Assembly (NCBI GenBank): GCA_045616125.1
Contig: JAZLGC010000015.1
Location: 1 to 27,039, forward strand
Direction: 5' to 3'
Source: Treponema_I sp045616125
GTDB taxonomy: Bacteria > Spirochaetota > Spirochaetia > Treponematales > Treponemataceae
Length of the DNA: 27,039 bases
This document shows positions 16,297-23,918 of the stretch, piece by piece; position 1 is the first letter of the stretch, and every line of letters starts with the position of its first letter. The translations under genes were made by a program, and so were the position numbers. The notes beneath the pieces are model-generated. The model saw nothing but the letters and a program-made list of their open reading frames with translations, searched no databases and was not told the origin of the DNA.

Positions 16297-17274
16297 TCAG
16301 ATACCGTAAGCATCTACATCAGCCTGAGTGATGGTTGCAGCATCGAATCCTTTTTCTACCATTACGATAACTTTTTCAGCAGGGGTCTTTCCAGCTTCCA
16401 GAGTTTTGATTACATCATCGATGTAAGAAGCCTGGAATGGGTTACACTGACCATCGTAGTTCCAGTTACCATTGAGCAGTTCTTTCAGTGCCCAAGTGTT
16501 GCAGTCAAAGCCCATGATTTTAACTTTTCCGTTAACACCGTGAGTAATACCAGCTTTGTCCAGAGCAGCTACTGCACCCTGAGCCATACCGTCGTTTTCT
16601 GCATAGATTACGTTGAAATCTTTTCCTGAGTCGATTACAGACTGTACAATCTGCTGAGCAACTTCTGAGTCCCAAGTAGCGGTCTGCTGAGCAACAATTT
16701 CCCAGTTAGCAGCAGCATTGCACTGGTTAACCAGAGCACCTGAACGACCAATCTGAGCAGCAGAACCCATAGCACCCTGAATATGAATTACTTTGTATTC
16801 AGGAAGGTTAAGAGATTTCATCCAAGCAACAGCGGTTTCACCTTCTTTAGCCATATCAGATACGATAGAAGCAGCGTACAGAGAAGGATCAGCATCGATG
16901 GTGCGGTCAAACAGAATAACTTTGATACCAGCTTTCTGAGCATCTTTCAGAACGGTGTCCCAACCAGAAACGTCAGCAGCAGACAGCAGCAGGTAGTCTA
17001 CTTCATCCTGAATCATTTTCTGAGCAGCAGCAATCTGTTCATCGTTTTTCAGACTATAGAAGAAAGAAGCATCATATCCATTAGCTTTAGTGAATTTTTC
17101 ACTCATATCGCGTGTATTTGCAGTACGATATCCTGATTCTGATGGGTCATTGTTGATTACACCAACTTTGATAAGTCCATTTCCAGCAGCAGCTGGAGCT
17201 TCTTTTTTACCGCCAGCAAATACCATGCTGCAAGCAAGTGCTACAACTAAAAGAGTAGCTAAGATCTTTTTCAT
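16297..17274 (-). CDS. Periplasmic sugar-binding protein of the ytf-type ABC transporter
   Basis: A 325-residue exported protein with an N-terminal signal peptide (MKKILATLLVVALACSMVFA) cleaved before GGKKEAPAAA, a mature start common in treponemal binding proteins; no lipobox Cys is at the cleavage site. The Peripla_BP_4 domain shows YtfQ-like landmarks: SESGYR, GWDTVLKDAQKAGIKVILFDRTID, SLYAAS, IQGAMGSAAQ and IYAENDGMAQGAV. It is more diverged from E. coli YtfQ than the sensor lipoprotein at 8144-9238, so the two proteins may differ in ligand or affinity. First gene of the minus-strand transporter operon, with AAGGAG next to the ATG and an upstream region rich in possible regulator sites. 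Confidence 0.9.
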   Translation of the reverse strand: MKKILATLLVVALACSMVFAGGKKEAPAAAGNGLIKVGVINNDPSESGYRTANTRDMSEKFTKANGYDASFFYSLKNDEQIAAAQKMIQDEVDYLLLSAADVSGWDTVLKDAQKAGIKVILFDRTIDADPSLYAASIVSDMAKEGETAVAWMKSLNLPEYKVIHIQGAMGSAAQIGRSGALVNQCNAAANWEIVAQQTATWDSEVAQQIVQSVIDSGKDFNVIYAENDGMAQGAVAALDKAGITHGVNGKVKIMGFDCNTWALKELLNGNWNYDGQCNPFQASYIDDVIKTLEAGKTPAEKVIVMVEKGFDAATITQADVDAYGI

Positions 17275-17506
17275 TTTTTTTCTCCTTTTTTTCCGGGTTA
17301 ACGGGTTAAGATCTTCGCCCGTTTCTCACGGGCATGTTCTTAGCCTAAGTCCAAAACTTCCATCCGTGAATTAATTTTCTTATGAAGTTTTGTACAACTT
17401 TTCGTGTTTTTTTCCGTATTTTTTTGATAAAAAGTATGAAAAAGGAGATTTTCTTACGAAATGTATAATTTTTTTTGAATTTACGTATATTTTTTTACGA
17501 ATCCAT
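17275..17506 (-). promoter_or_regulatory. Upstream regulatory region of the transporter operon
   Basis: AT-rich region of 232 bases. It contains three TTACG-centred repeats on the plus strand, TTACGAA (17454-17460), TTACGTA (17481-17487) and TTACGAA (17495-17501), spaced 27 and 14 bases, which could be sites for the AraC-type response regulator. Nearer the gene lie a hairpin GCCCGT/ACGGGC (17317-17333) and a CGGGTTAA direct repeat (17294-17309). I could not pick a convincing -35/-10 pair. Confidence 0.4.
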
Positions 17507-17854
17507 TTATTTCAATCTATACAGAATATTTTTTATTTCTAAATCAGGAACTTTGCGATGCAAACCTTCAAGAATATATCGCTTATGAATCTGCAGTAAC
17601 TGAAGACGACCAGGATGATCAGTCTCTACAGTTAAAACTCCATTTTTTAAGTCGATTATTCTGCTGTGATCTGCCAGCTGCGTTCCTATCTGTACTTTTT
17701 TTGTTTCATCCTGCGTAAAATTTCTGATGCTTGAAACTGTTTCATACCAAGCTGTTGATACGTCACTTGCATTCTGCATAAGGTTAGGTTCAAGTTGTGC
17801 AAATAATTTATTTATGATGGCTGAAGCTTTGAATTTTTCGTCTGCATCATTCAT
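17507..17854 (-). CDS. DUF721 / DciA-family protein (replicative helicase operator)
   Basis: A 115-residue protein with the DUF721 signature: a Trp in the first helix region (TAWYETV), then ADHSRIIDLKNGVLTVETDHPGR followed by a helix and the closing NILYRLK strand. DUF721 is the DciA family, which assists loading of the DnaB replicative helicase in bacteria lacking DnaC or DnaI; the position behind recF in the dnaA cluster fits. ATG 17854 overlaps the recF stop as ATGA and is preferred; ATG 17869 would add five residues (MGGRK) and lacks a better ribosome site. No clear terminator was seen behind it. Confidence 0.8.
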   Translation of the reverse strand: MNDADEKFKASAIINKLFAQLEPNLMQNASDVSTAWYETVSSIRNFTQDETKKVQIGTQLADHSRIIDLKNGVLTVETDHPGRLQLLQIHKRYILEGLHRKVPDLEIKNILYRLK

Positions 17855-18930
17855 TTTCCTACCGCCCATGAACCATTATCAATGCTATAAATAGTTGTAG
17901 TTGTCCTTTTATACCGTTCATATGGTTCACCATTCAAAAAAGTACAAAATAACTGATCATATTCCGGTAAAAGCATTGTTACTTTCTGTCTTTTATCAGG
18001 ATCCATTTCCAGAAGAACATCGTCCATTAAAAGAACAGGTTTTTTACCGGTTACCCGGGTATAATATGTTGCCTGGGCAATTCTTAAAACAAGTGCCGTA
18101 AGACGTCGCTGACCGGTTGAAGCAGTTGCTATAAAAGGTTTTTCGTTCCGTATGTAAATGATTTTATCTCTGTGTGGACCTGAAAGAGTAGTTTCCATAG
18201 CTTTTTCAGCATCCCGCCGAACCTGCAGGTGATTTAAAACATCATTCATATCTTCACTTTTCCATGAAGGTTCGTATTGTATATGAACACCATCTATACC
18301 AGTTACTTTTTCATATATTTCTGCAAATAGTTCATTAAACTGGAATATGGTCTTTTTCCGTTTTTTCTGTATTTCAAGACCTTCCTGTACTAACGGAATA
18401 TCATAAACTTCAAGAAGATTATAGGAATGATCTTTTAATACTTGATTTCTGCTTTTTAAAATTCGTTTGTATTTTCTTAAACTGTCCAGATATACACCAT
18501 CAAACATAGAAAGTGACTGATCAATAAAAAAACGTCGTCTTTCAGGCTCTCCTACAGCAAAATCCAGGTCATCATGGTTGAACAGTACACAGGGTACTGT
18601 GTCTATCAAATCTTTTCTGTCTTTTATGGCCTTTCCGTTTTTTTCAATTTTTTTTCTTCCATGCTGCCATGCCATACTGAGAGAACTACATTTTCCTGAT
18701 TCTTCCTGATACATAGAACGTAAAGAAAAAGAATCAGTTCCTTCGGTAGCTATTTCAGATTCATTTTTTGTACGGAAAGAAGTAGCGTAGGCTGAATAAT
18801 AAATAGCTTCCAAAAGATTACTTTTTCCCTGTCCATTTTCACCGACAAAGAAAACCTCTTTTGAAAGCAGATTCAGAGTATCGTTTTGTAAATTTCTGAA
18901 ATTACAGACAGATAATGAAAGAAATGGCAA
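17851..18930 (-). CDS. recF: DNA replication and repair protein RecF
   Basis: A 359-residue SMC-like ATPase. Walker A is GENGQGKS (30-37), preceded by the family opening LSVCNFRNLQN; the C-terminal Walker B is VLLMDDVLLEMD, and the ABC-like signature region reads TASTGQRRLTALVLR. RecF works with RecO and RecR at single-strand gaps and stalled forks. The start is TTG 18930: TGA TAG TTG shows an in-frame stop right before it and no early ATG exists, while translation from here gives the normal RecF N-terminus. Only three bases separate it from the dnaN stop, implying coupled translation. Confidence 0.93.
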   Translation of the reverse strand: MPFLSLSVCNFRNLQNDTLNLLSKEVFFVGENGQGKSNLLEAIYYSAYATSFRTKNESEIATEGTDSFSLRSMYQEESGKCSSLSMAWQHGRKKIEKNGKAIKDRKDLIDTVPCVLFNHDDLDFAVGEPERRRFFIDQSLSMFDGVYLDSLRKYKRILKSRNQVLKDHSYNLLEVYDIPLVQEGLEIQKKRKKTIFQFNELFAEIYEKVTGIDGVHIQYEPSWKSEDMNDVLNHLQVRRDAEKAMETTLSGPHRDKIIYIRNEKPFIATASTGQRRLTALVLRIAQATYYTRVTGKKPVLLMDDVLLEMDPDKRQKVTMLLPEYDQLFCTFLNGEPYERYKRTTTTIYSIDNGSWAVGK

Positions 18931-18933
18931 CTA

Positions 18934-20037
18934 TCAGTCCATCTGCATCGGCATAATAAGGTGGAAGTAATCCTCGGCCGGTTCAGAACGCATGGTAATA
19001 GCTTTCATAGCTTCTGTAAATTCAAACATAACTCTTTCAGTAGTTGTAGTTTTCAAAGGCTCATCTACATACTGGAAGTTAAGGGCAAATACCATTTCTT
19101 CACCATCATACTGACAGGGAATTTCTTCACGAACATCACCAAATTCAGTTTCATTGGTATAAATTGTCAGTTTACCAGGATTAATCTGGAAGAAAGTTTT
19201 AAGACTCTTTCTATCAACCATCAAACCAACACGACTCATTGCTTCCTGAAGTTCATGTTTATCGCAACTGAAGTTGAATTTCTGAGATTCAGGAATAATA
19301 CGTTCGTAATTTGGAAATTTTCCTTCTATCAACAAAGAAGTAAAATAATAGTTTCCGAACTTTACATAGAACGTTCTGTCAAGAACAGCAATTGAAACAA
19401 ATCCTTCAGAAGGAGCACGTTTCATAATAAGACTCAGGATTTTAGGTGGTACAATAGCTGATTCAAACTGATTAATACCCTGACATAACGGTTTTGCTGC
19501 ATACGAAAGACGACGACCGTCAGTTGCTACCATTACCAGATTGTCATCTTTCTTTTCAAAGTAAACACCATTCATGAAATAACGGGTCTGATCATCTGAA
19601 ATAGCAAAAATAGTCTGACAAATCATAGCCTTGAATGAATCTGTTGGAATATCAAAGTAGTTAATATCAGTTGTGGTAGCAAATTCAGGGAATTTTTCAC
19701 TAGAAAGTGCTTTCAGCTTAAAGTTAACTTTTTTTGAAATAGGTTTAATAGTAATAGTAGTTTCATCCTGTACAAACTGAATGTCACCTGAAGGCAGTTT
19801 GTTAAGAATGCTGATGAATTTATCACAGTGAACAGTTGTACGTCCTTCGCTTTCAATATCTACTGGAATTTTTGTTTCAAAATAAATTTTAAGATCTGCA
19901 GCTTGAATGGTAAGGGCATTATTTTCTGCAATGAAACAAACATTGGAAAGAATCGATTTTACATTTTTATTTGTAATGATTTCCTGTGCAATTGCAATTT
20001 CTTTAAGCATTGCATCTCTATCAAACGTAAATTCCAT
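18934..20037 (-). CDS. dnaN: DNA polymerase III subunit beta, sliding clamp
   Basis: A 367-residue protein, normal length for the clamp, with the three repeated domains. Recognisable landmarks are NVKSILSNVCF near the N-terminus, VATDGRRLSYA in the middle, KFPNYERIIP in the domain 2-3 region and the C-terminal LIMPMQMD ending close to the canonical MPMR-type tail. It forms the ring that tethers DNA polymerase III. AGGAG lies about nine bases before the ATG. It follows dnaA across a 245-base region interpreted as the origin of replication and is cotranscribed with recF and the DUF721 gene. Confidence 0.96.
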   Translation of the reverse strand: MEFTFDRDAMLKEIAIAQEIITNKNVKSILSNVCFIAENNALTIQAADLKIYFETKIPVDIESEGRTTVHCDKFISILNKLPSGDIQFVQDETTITIKPISKKVNFKLKALSSEKFPEFATTTDINYFDIPTDSFKAMICQTIFAISDDQTRYFMNGVYFEKKDDNLVMVATDGRRLSYAAKPLCQGINQFESAIVPPKILSLIMKRAPSEGFVSIAVLDRTFYVKFGNYYFTSLLIEGKFPNYERIIPESQKFNFSCDKHELQEAMSRVGLMVDRKSLKTFFQINPGKLTIYTNETEFGDVREEIPCQYDGEEMVFALNFQYVDEPLKTTTTERVMFEFTEAMKAITMRSEPAEDYFHLIMPMQMD

Positions 20038-20282
20038 ATATGTACACTCCTGTGTTTTATTACTTTTTTATCATCGGCTCTATTATATATATTTTAAATA
20101 TAATAGTAGTAATAATAATAAGGTCTGTGGAAATGTGTAAAACCCTGTTTTCTCTATAATTTATAATAAAATAAATGTCTTATACATTAGGGTTATTCAT
20201 CATTGAGTTTTCCACAAGATGAGAAATCTCATCATTTATCCCTGTTTTTCAACAGCATTTTACCATGTTTTCCACTTGCTGT
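20038..20282. other. Candidate chromosomal replication origin (oriC) between dnaA and dnaN
   Basis: Non-coding region with an AT-rich part (about 20081-20100), a run of seven TAA/TAG trinucleotides (20101-20121) resembling the DnaA-trio unwinding element, then GG and a DnaA-box pair on the other strand: TGTGGAAAT (20126-20134, one mismatch to TTWTNCACA) and TGTGTAAAA (20134-20142, exact match). Further boxes: TTTTCCACA (20208-20216, exact), TTTTCAACA (20246-20254) and TTTTCCACT (20268-20276), one mismatch each. Order and strand (AT-rich, trio, GC, boxes) match the layout described for the Bacillus subtilis origin. The region must also carry any dnaN promoter. Confidence 0.75.
20101..20121 (+). 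promoter_or_regulatory. DnaA-trio-like origin unwinding element
   Basis: Seven consecutive trinucleotides TAA, TAG, TAG, TAA, TAA, TAA, TAA run between an AT-rich stretch and the DnaA boxes. Established knowledge: DnaA-trios are 3'-GAT-5'/3'-AAT-5' repeats on which DnaA assembles to open the duplex. Simple AT-rich repeats can mimic this by chance. Confidence 0.6.
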
Positions 20283-21782
20283 CTAAATCTGATTTTTATA
20301 ATCTCTTATACTTCTTGTTAAAAGCTGAAGTTTTTCCTCTAGTTGTGAGTCACTTTTCAACAGGTTTTCCACTTTTTCAATGGAATGGGCAATTGTTGAA
20401 TGGTCACGGTTAAATTCTATTCCCAGCTCGGTAGTAGAATATTCTGTTAACTGTCTTGCAAGGTAAATTGCCAGAGACCGTACATGAGCTACCTGTTTCT
20501 TATTATTTTTCTTTTTCAGATCTGCTGGTGTAAGACCGTATTCATTTGAAACTACTTTCATTATTACATCGATACTTACATTTCCAACTGTTAAAGGATT
20601 TACTATATCCTTCAGTTTTTCCTGAGCAAGCTGCAGTGTAATTTCTTTTTGTGAAAGTTCAGCATACATAACCAGTTTCGTAATACATGCTTCAAGATCA
20701 CGGATGTTTGTTGTGATGTTTTTGCCAATGTAATCAATTACTTCCAGTGGAAGGTTTTTATTCTTTTCTTCCAGTTTTCTTCTGATAATTGCACATCGTG
20801 TTTCATAATCAGGCAACTGAAGATCAACATTGAGACCACGTCCAAACCGAGATCGTAAACGGTCTTCCAGGTTTTTCATTTCTGTAAGAGGACGGTCGCA
20901 GGTAAAAACCATATGTTTGCTGTTATTGAAAAGAGCTTCAAATGTATAAAACAATTCTTCCTGAACACCGTTCTTATTCTGAAGAAAGTGAACGTCGTCA
21001 ATAAGCAGGACATCTGCAGATCTGAACTTAGATTTGAACTGATTTATTTTATTTGAGGAAAGTGACTGGATGAATTCATTGGTAAAATTTTCAGCAGAAA
21101 GAAAAATTATTTTCAACTTAGGATTCTGTTGATACAGATAATTACCAATTGCACACATAAGGTGTGTTTTTCCAAGACCAACTCCACCATAGATGAGAAG
21201 TGGATTGTTTTCACGTCCCGGGTTTTTTGCGACGGTTAATGCTGCATTATAGGCAAAACTGTTATCTTCACCGACTACATAATTATCAAAACGATACTGT
21301 GAAGGTATATCAGGATGATTATGTACGACAGCTGTCTGTGGATAAGAATTAGTAACAGGAGTTTGCTGTTGATATACAGGTTGCTGCTGTTGATGGATTG
21401 GTTGAGTCTGTGCAGGTTGAGGTGATGGTGGTATCGGAATAGATTGAGGAGCAGGGGAGGACTGATGAGTTACAGGAGATGAATTCTGTACTGGAAATGA
21501 GGTTCCTTCAAGACTCGTAATATCCTGAATTGAAAACTGGATAGTATATGATTGTCCTACCAGTTCACAGATTCTGTTCTGAATTTCTTTATCAATATTT
21601 TTTCTGATAATCTGATCGCGCATGAATCCTGATGCAACAGCTATAGTAATAGTTGCAGCATCGGCATTTACAAAACGGAGTTTATCAGCCCACATTAGAT
21701 AACTCATTTCTGAGCCATCCTGAGCATGATCATTAAACAGTGAAATAAGGGCTTCATCCCAGATAACTTTGAATTCAGACAT
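20283..21782 (-). CDS. dnaA: Chromosomal replication initiator protein DnaA
   Basis: A 499-residue initiator. Domain I (about 1-95) starts MSEFKVIWDEALISLF; domain II (about 100-160) is a Gln/Pro/Thr-rich linker; domain III is the AAA+ module with Walker A GGVGLGKT (Lys205), Walker B VLLIDDVHFL and the sensor-type RLRSRFGRG; domain IV binds DnaA boxes through EFNRDHSTIAHSIEKVE (Asp460, His461). The frame continues upstream to TTG 21860, but ATG 21782 gives the standard N-terminus. No Shine-Dalgarno precedes it, and a TATAAT lies only six bases upstream, suggesting a leaderless transcript. Divergent from gyrB and leftward into dnaN. Confidence 0.96.
   Translation of the reverse strand: MSEFKVIWDEALISLFNDHAQDGSEMSYLMWADKLRFVNADAATITIAVASGFMRDQIIRKNIDKEIQNRICELVGQSYTIQFSIQDITSLEGTSFPVQNSSPVTHQSSPAPQSIPIPPSPQPAQTQPIHQQQQPVYQQQTPVTNSYPQTAVVHNHPDIPSQYRFDNYVVGEDNSFAYNAALTVAKNPGRENNPLLIYGGVGLGKTHLMCAIGNYLYQQNPKLKIIFLSAENFTNEFIQSLSSNKINQFKSKFRSADVLLIDDVHFLQNKNGVQEELFYTFEALFNNSKHMVFTCDRPLTEMKNLEDRLRSRFGRGLNVDLQLPDYETRCAIIRRKLEEKNKNLPLEVIDYIGKNITTNIRDLEACITKLVMYAELSQKEITLQLAQEKLKDIVNPLTVGNVSIDVIMKVVSNEYGLTPADLKKKNNKKQVAHVRSLAIYLARQLTEYSTTELGIEFNRDHSTIAHSIEKVENLLKSDSQLEEKLQLLTRSIRDYKNQI
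21337..21345 (-). promoter_or_regulatory. Perfect DnaA box inside the dnaA gene
   Basis: TGTGGATAA is the reverse complement of TTATCCACA, the strict consensus. It lies in the part encoding the variable linker domain. A single internal box may be coincidence or a DnaA titration/autoregulation site. Confidence 0.4.
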
Positions 21783-21788
21783 TCTGCA

Positions 21789-21818
21789 ATTATACGTTTT
21801 CTTTACTTTTTTCCGCAA
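21789..21818 (-). promoter_or_regulatory. Promoter of dnaA, implying a leaderless mRNA
   Basis: On the minus strand TTGCGG (21813-21818) and a perfect TATAAT (21789-21794) are 18 bases apart. The -10 ends six bases before the dnaA ATG, so transcription would start at or next to the initiation codon. It overlaps the divergent gyrB promoter. Confidence 0.55.
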
Positions 21819-21830
21819 TACTTCTATAAT
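21802..21830 (+). promoter_or_regulatory. Promoter of gyrB-gyrA
   Basis: TTTACT (21802-21807) and a perfect TATAAT (21825-21830) are 17 bases apart; the start would be near 21837, leaving a leader of about 33 bases with AAGGG (21859-21863) as ribosome site. Confidence 0.65.
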
Positions 21831-21869
21831 TTTTGGGATTATTTCCAAAACATTTCTCAAGGGTTTTTC

Positions 21870-23837
21870 ATGAGTGCCTCTTATTCAGCCAACAATATTC
21901 AGGTCTTAAAGGGTCTGGAAGCAGTACGCAAAAGACCTGGTATGTATATTGGTTCTACTGGACCAAATGGTCTTCATCACCTTGTATATGAAGTTGTAGA
22001 TAACTCTATCGACGAAGCAATGGCAGGTGAGTGTGACCACATTGTAGTTGCATTGGAACTTGATGATGTAGTACGTGTAGAAGATAACGGACGTGGTATT
22101 CCTGTTGATATTCATCCGACAGAAGGTATCAGTGCTCTTGAATTGGTACTGACCCGTCTGCATGCCGGTGGTAAGTTCGATAAGGGATCCTACAAAGTTT
22201 CCGGTGGTTTGCACGGTGTTGGTGTTTCTTGTGTAAATGCCCTTTCAAACTGGCTTGAAGCTACCGTTCACAAAGACGGTAAACTCTATAAACAGAATTT
22301 CCAGATTGGTATTCCAACTGGTCCAGTTGAGCAGGTTGGTACTACTGATAAACGTGGTACAACTATCCGCTGGAAAGCCGATGCATCTATTTTTACTGAA
22401 ACAACTCAGTACAGTTTTGCAGTTTTAACTGAGCGTCTTCGTGAGCTGGCTTTCCTGAATCCCGGCATCACCATCATCCTTCGTGATGAACGCCTGGAGA
22501 CTCCTAAAGAGTCAGTTTTCAAATTTGATGGCGGTATCAACGAATATACCAAATTTCTTAACGAAGGAAAAAAAGTAGTTCCAGAAGAACCAATCTTCAT
22601 TACCGGTGAACAGAACGACATCATTACTGATATTTCAATCCAGTACAATGATGGATTTGATTCTGACAAAATCTTCAGTTATGTCAACGATATTAATACC
22701 CGTGAAGGTGGTACTCATCTTGATGGTTTTAAATCTGCCATCACATTTGTTCTGAACAAGGCACTTGATAACAATGACAAACTGTTCAAGAAACTGAATC
22801 CGAAAGTTGATAGAAACAAGAAAGGCGATAAGAAAACTGATAAGGATGTAAAAATAGAACGCCTTACCGGTGATGATGTACGCACTGGTCTTACAGCTGT
22901 TATCTCCGTAAAAGTTCCTGAACCACAGTTTGAAGGTCAGACAAAAACAAAGTTGGGTAATACTGAAGTCCGCACTATCGTAGACTCTCTGGTAAAAGAA
23001 AAACTGACCATCTGGTTTGAACAGAATCCGCAGATTTGTAACTCAATTCTTGAAAAAGCAGTTAATGAAGCCATGGGTCGTATCAAGGCACGCAAGGCCA
23101 TTGATGCAAACCGCAAAAACGGTATTGATTCCTTTGGTCTTCCCGGAAAGCTTGCAGACTGTTCATCAAACAAACCTGAAGAATGTGAAGTATATATCGT
23201 CGAGGGTGATTCGGCTGGTGGTTCGGCTAAACAGGGCCGCAATCCAAAAACTCAGGCAATTCTCCCTTTGTGGGGAAAAATGCTGAACGTTGAAAAGGTT
23301 CATCCTGATAAGGTAATTACCAATGATAAACTGCAGCCGGTAATCGCATCACTGGGAACCGGTATCGGTAAGAATTTCAACATTGAAAAACTCCGGTATC
23401 ACAAAATCATCATCATGGCAGATGCCGATGTCGATGGTGCACATATCTCAACTCTGCTCATGACCTTCTTCTTCCGTTTCATGCCGGAACTGATTGAAAA
23501 GGGATATGTCTATATTGCCATGCCTCCGCTGTACCGCGTTGAATACAAGAAATTCAAGAAATTTGTATTCAGTGATGAAGAACGTGATGCAGCTCTTGCT
23601 GAACTTGGACCGGACCGCGATAAGGCAACTGTTCAGCGGTACAAAGGTCTTGGTGAAATGGAATGGCAGGAACTGAAGGAAACAACCATGGCTCCTGAAA
23701 ACCGCAAGATGAAACAGGTACGCATTACCGATGCCATTGAAGCTGATCATATCTTCTCGGTTCTTATGGGTGATGATGTAGAACCCCGGCGTCGCTTCAT
23801 TGAAGAAAACGCTGTGTATGCAACTTTGGACGTTTAA
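21870..23837 (+). CDS. gyrB: DNA gyrase subunit B
   Basis: A 655-residue type IIA topoisomerase B subunit, the usual length for forms without the proteobacterial insertion. The GHKL ATPase opens with VLKGLEAVRKRPGMYIG and has VVDNSIDEAMAG, VEDNGRGIPV and GGLHGVGVSCVNALS; the TOPRIM domain has EGDSAGGSAKQGR (Glu445), PLWGKMLNVEK and the DADVDGAHI metal-binding motif; the C-terminus has QRYKGLGEM. With GyrA it introduces negative supercoils. Promoter at 21802-21830 diverges from dnaA. A palindromic repeat of about 63 bases separates it from gyrA in the presumed operon. Confidence 0.97.
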   Translation: MSASYSANNIQVLKGLEAVRKRPGMYIGSTGPNGLHHLVYEVVDNSIDEAMAGECDHIVVALELDDVVRVEDNGRGIPVDIHPTEGISALELVLTRLHAGGKFDKGSYKVSGGLHGVGVSCVNALSNWLEATVHKDGKLYKQNFQIGIPTGPVEQVGTTDKRGTTIRWKADASIFTETTQYSFAVLTERLRELAFLNPGITIILRDERLETPKESVFKFDGGINEYTKFLNEGKKVVPEEPIFITGEQNDIITDISIQYNDGFDSDKIFSYVNDINTREGGTHLDGFKSAITFVLNKALDNNDKLFKKLNPKVDRNKKGDKKTDKDVKIERLTGDDVRTGLTAVISVKVPEPQFEGQTKTKLGNTEVRTIVDSLVKEKLTIWFEQNPQICNSILEKAVNEAMGRIKARKAIDANRKNGIDSFGLPGKLADCSSNKPEECEVYIVEGDSAGGSAKQGRNPKTQAILPLWGKMLNVEKVHPDKVITNDKLQPVIASLGTGIGKNFNIEKLRYHKIIIMADADVDGAHISTLLMTFFFRFMPELIEKGYVYIAMPPLYRVEYKKFKKFVFSDEERDAALAELGPDRDKATVQRYKGLGEMEWQELKETTMAPENRKMKQVRITDAIEADHIFSVLMGDDVEPRRRFIEENAVYATLDV

Positions 23838-23844
23838 CGAGTAT

Positions 23845-23907
23845 GTCATCCCGAACTTATTTCGGGATCTTTTCTGAAATTAGATTCTGAAACTAGTTCA
23901 GAATGAC
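23845..23907. repeat. Dispersed palindromic repeat, copy 2, between gyrB and gyrA
   Basis: A 63 bp element with the same GTCATCCCGAACTT start and ATGAC end as the copy at 3535-3592. Hairpins: CCCGAA/TTCGGG (23850-23855, 23861-23866) and ATTCTGAA/TTCAGAAT (23884-23891, 23897-23904). The second arm pair has drifted from copy 1 with compensating changes that keep the pairing. It ends one base before the AGGA ribosome site of gyrA. Confidence 0.8.
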
Positions 23908-23918
23908 AGGATAATTAA

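Noticed and set aside
17275..17507. Terminator for the dnaA-dnaN-recF-DUF721 operon
   Set aside because: Looked for a GC stem followed by T on the minus strand behind the DUF721 stop; only AT-rich sequence was found.
21783..21860. dnaA start at TTG 21860
   Set aside because: It adds a Lys/Ile-rich segment absent from DnaA proteins and would span the gyrB promoter; ATG 21782 gives the normal domain I start.
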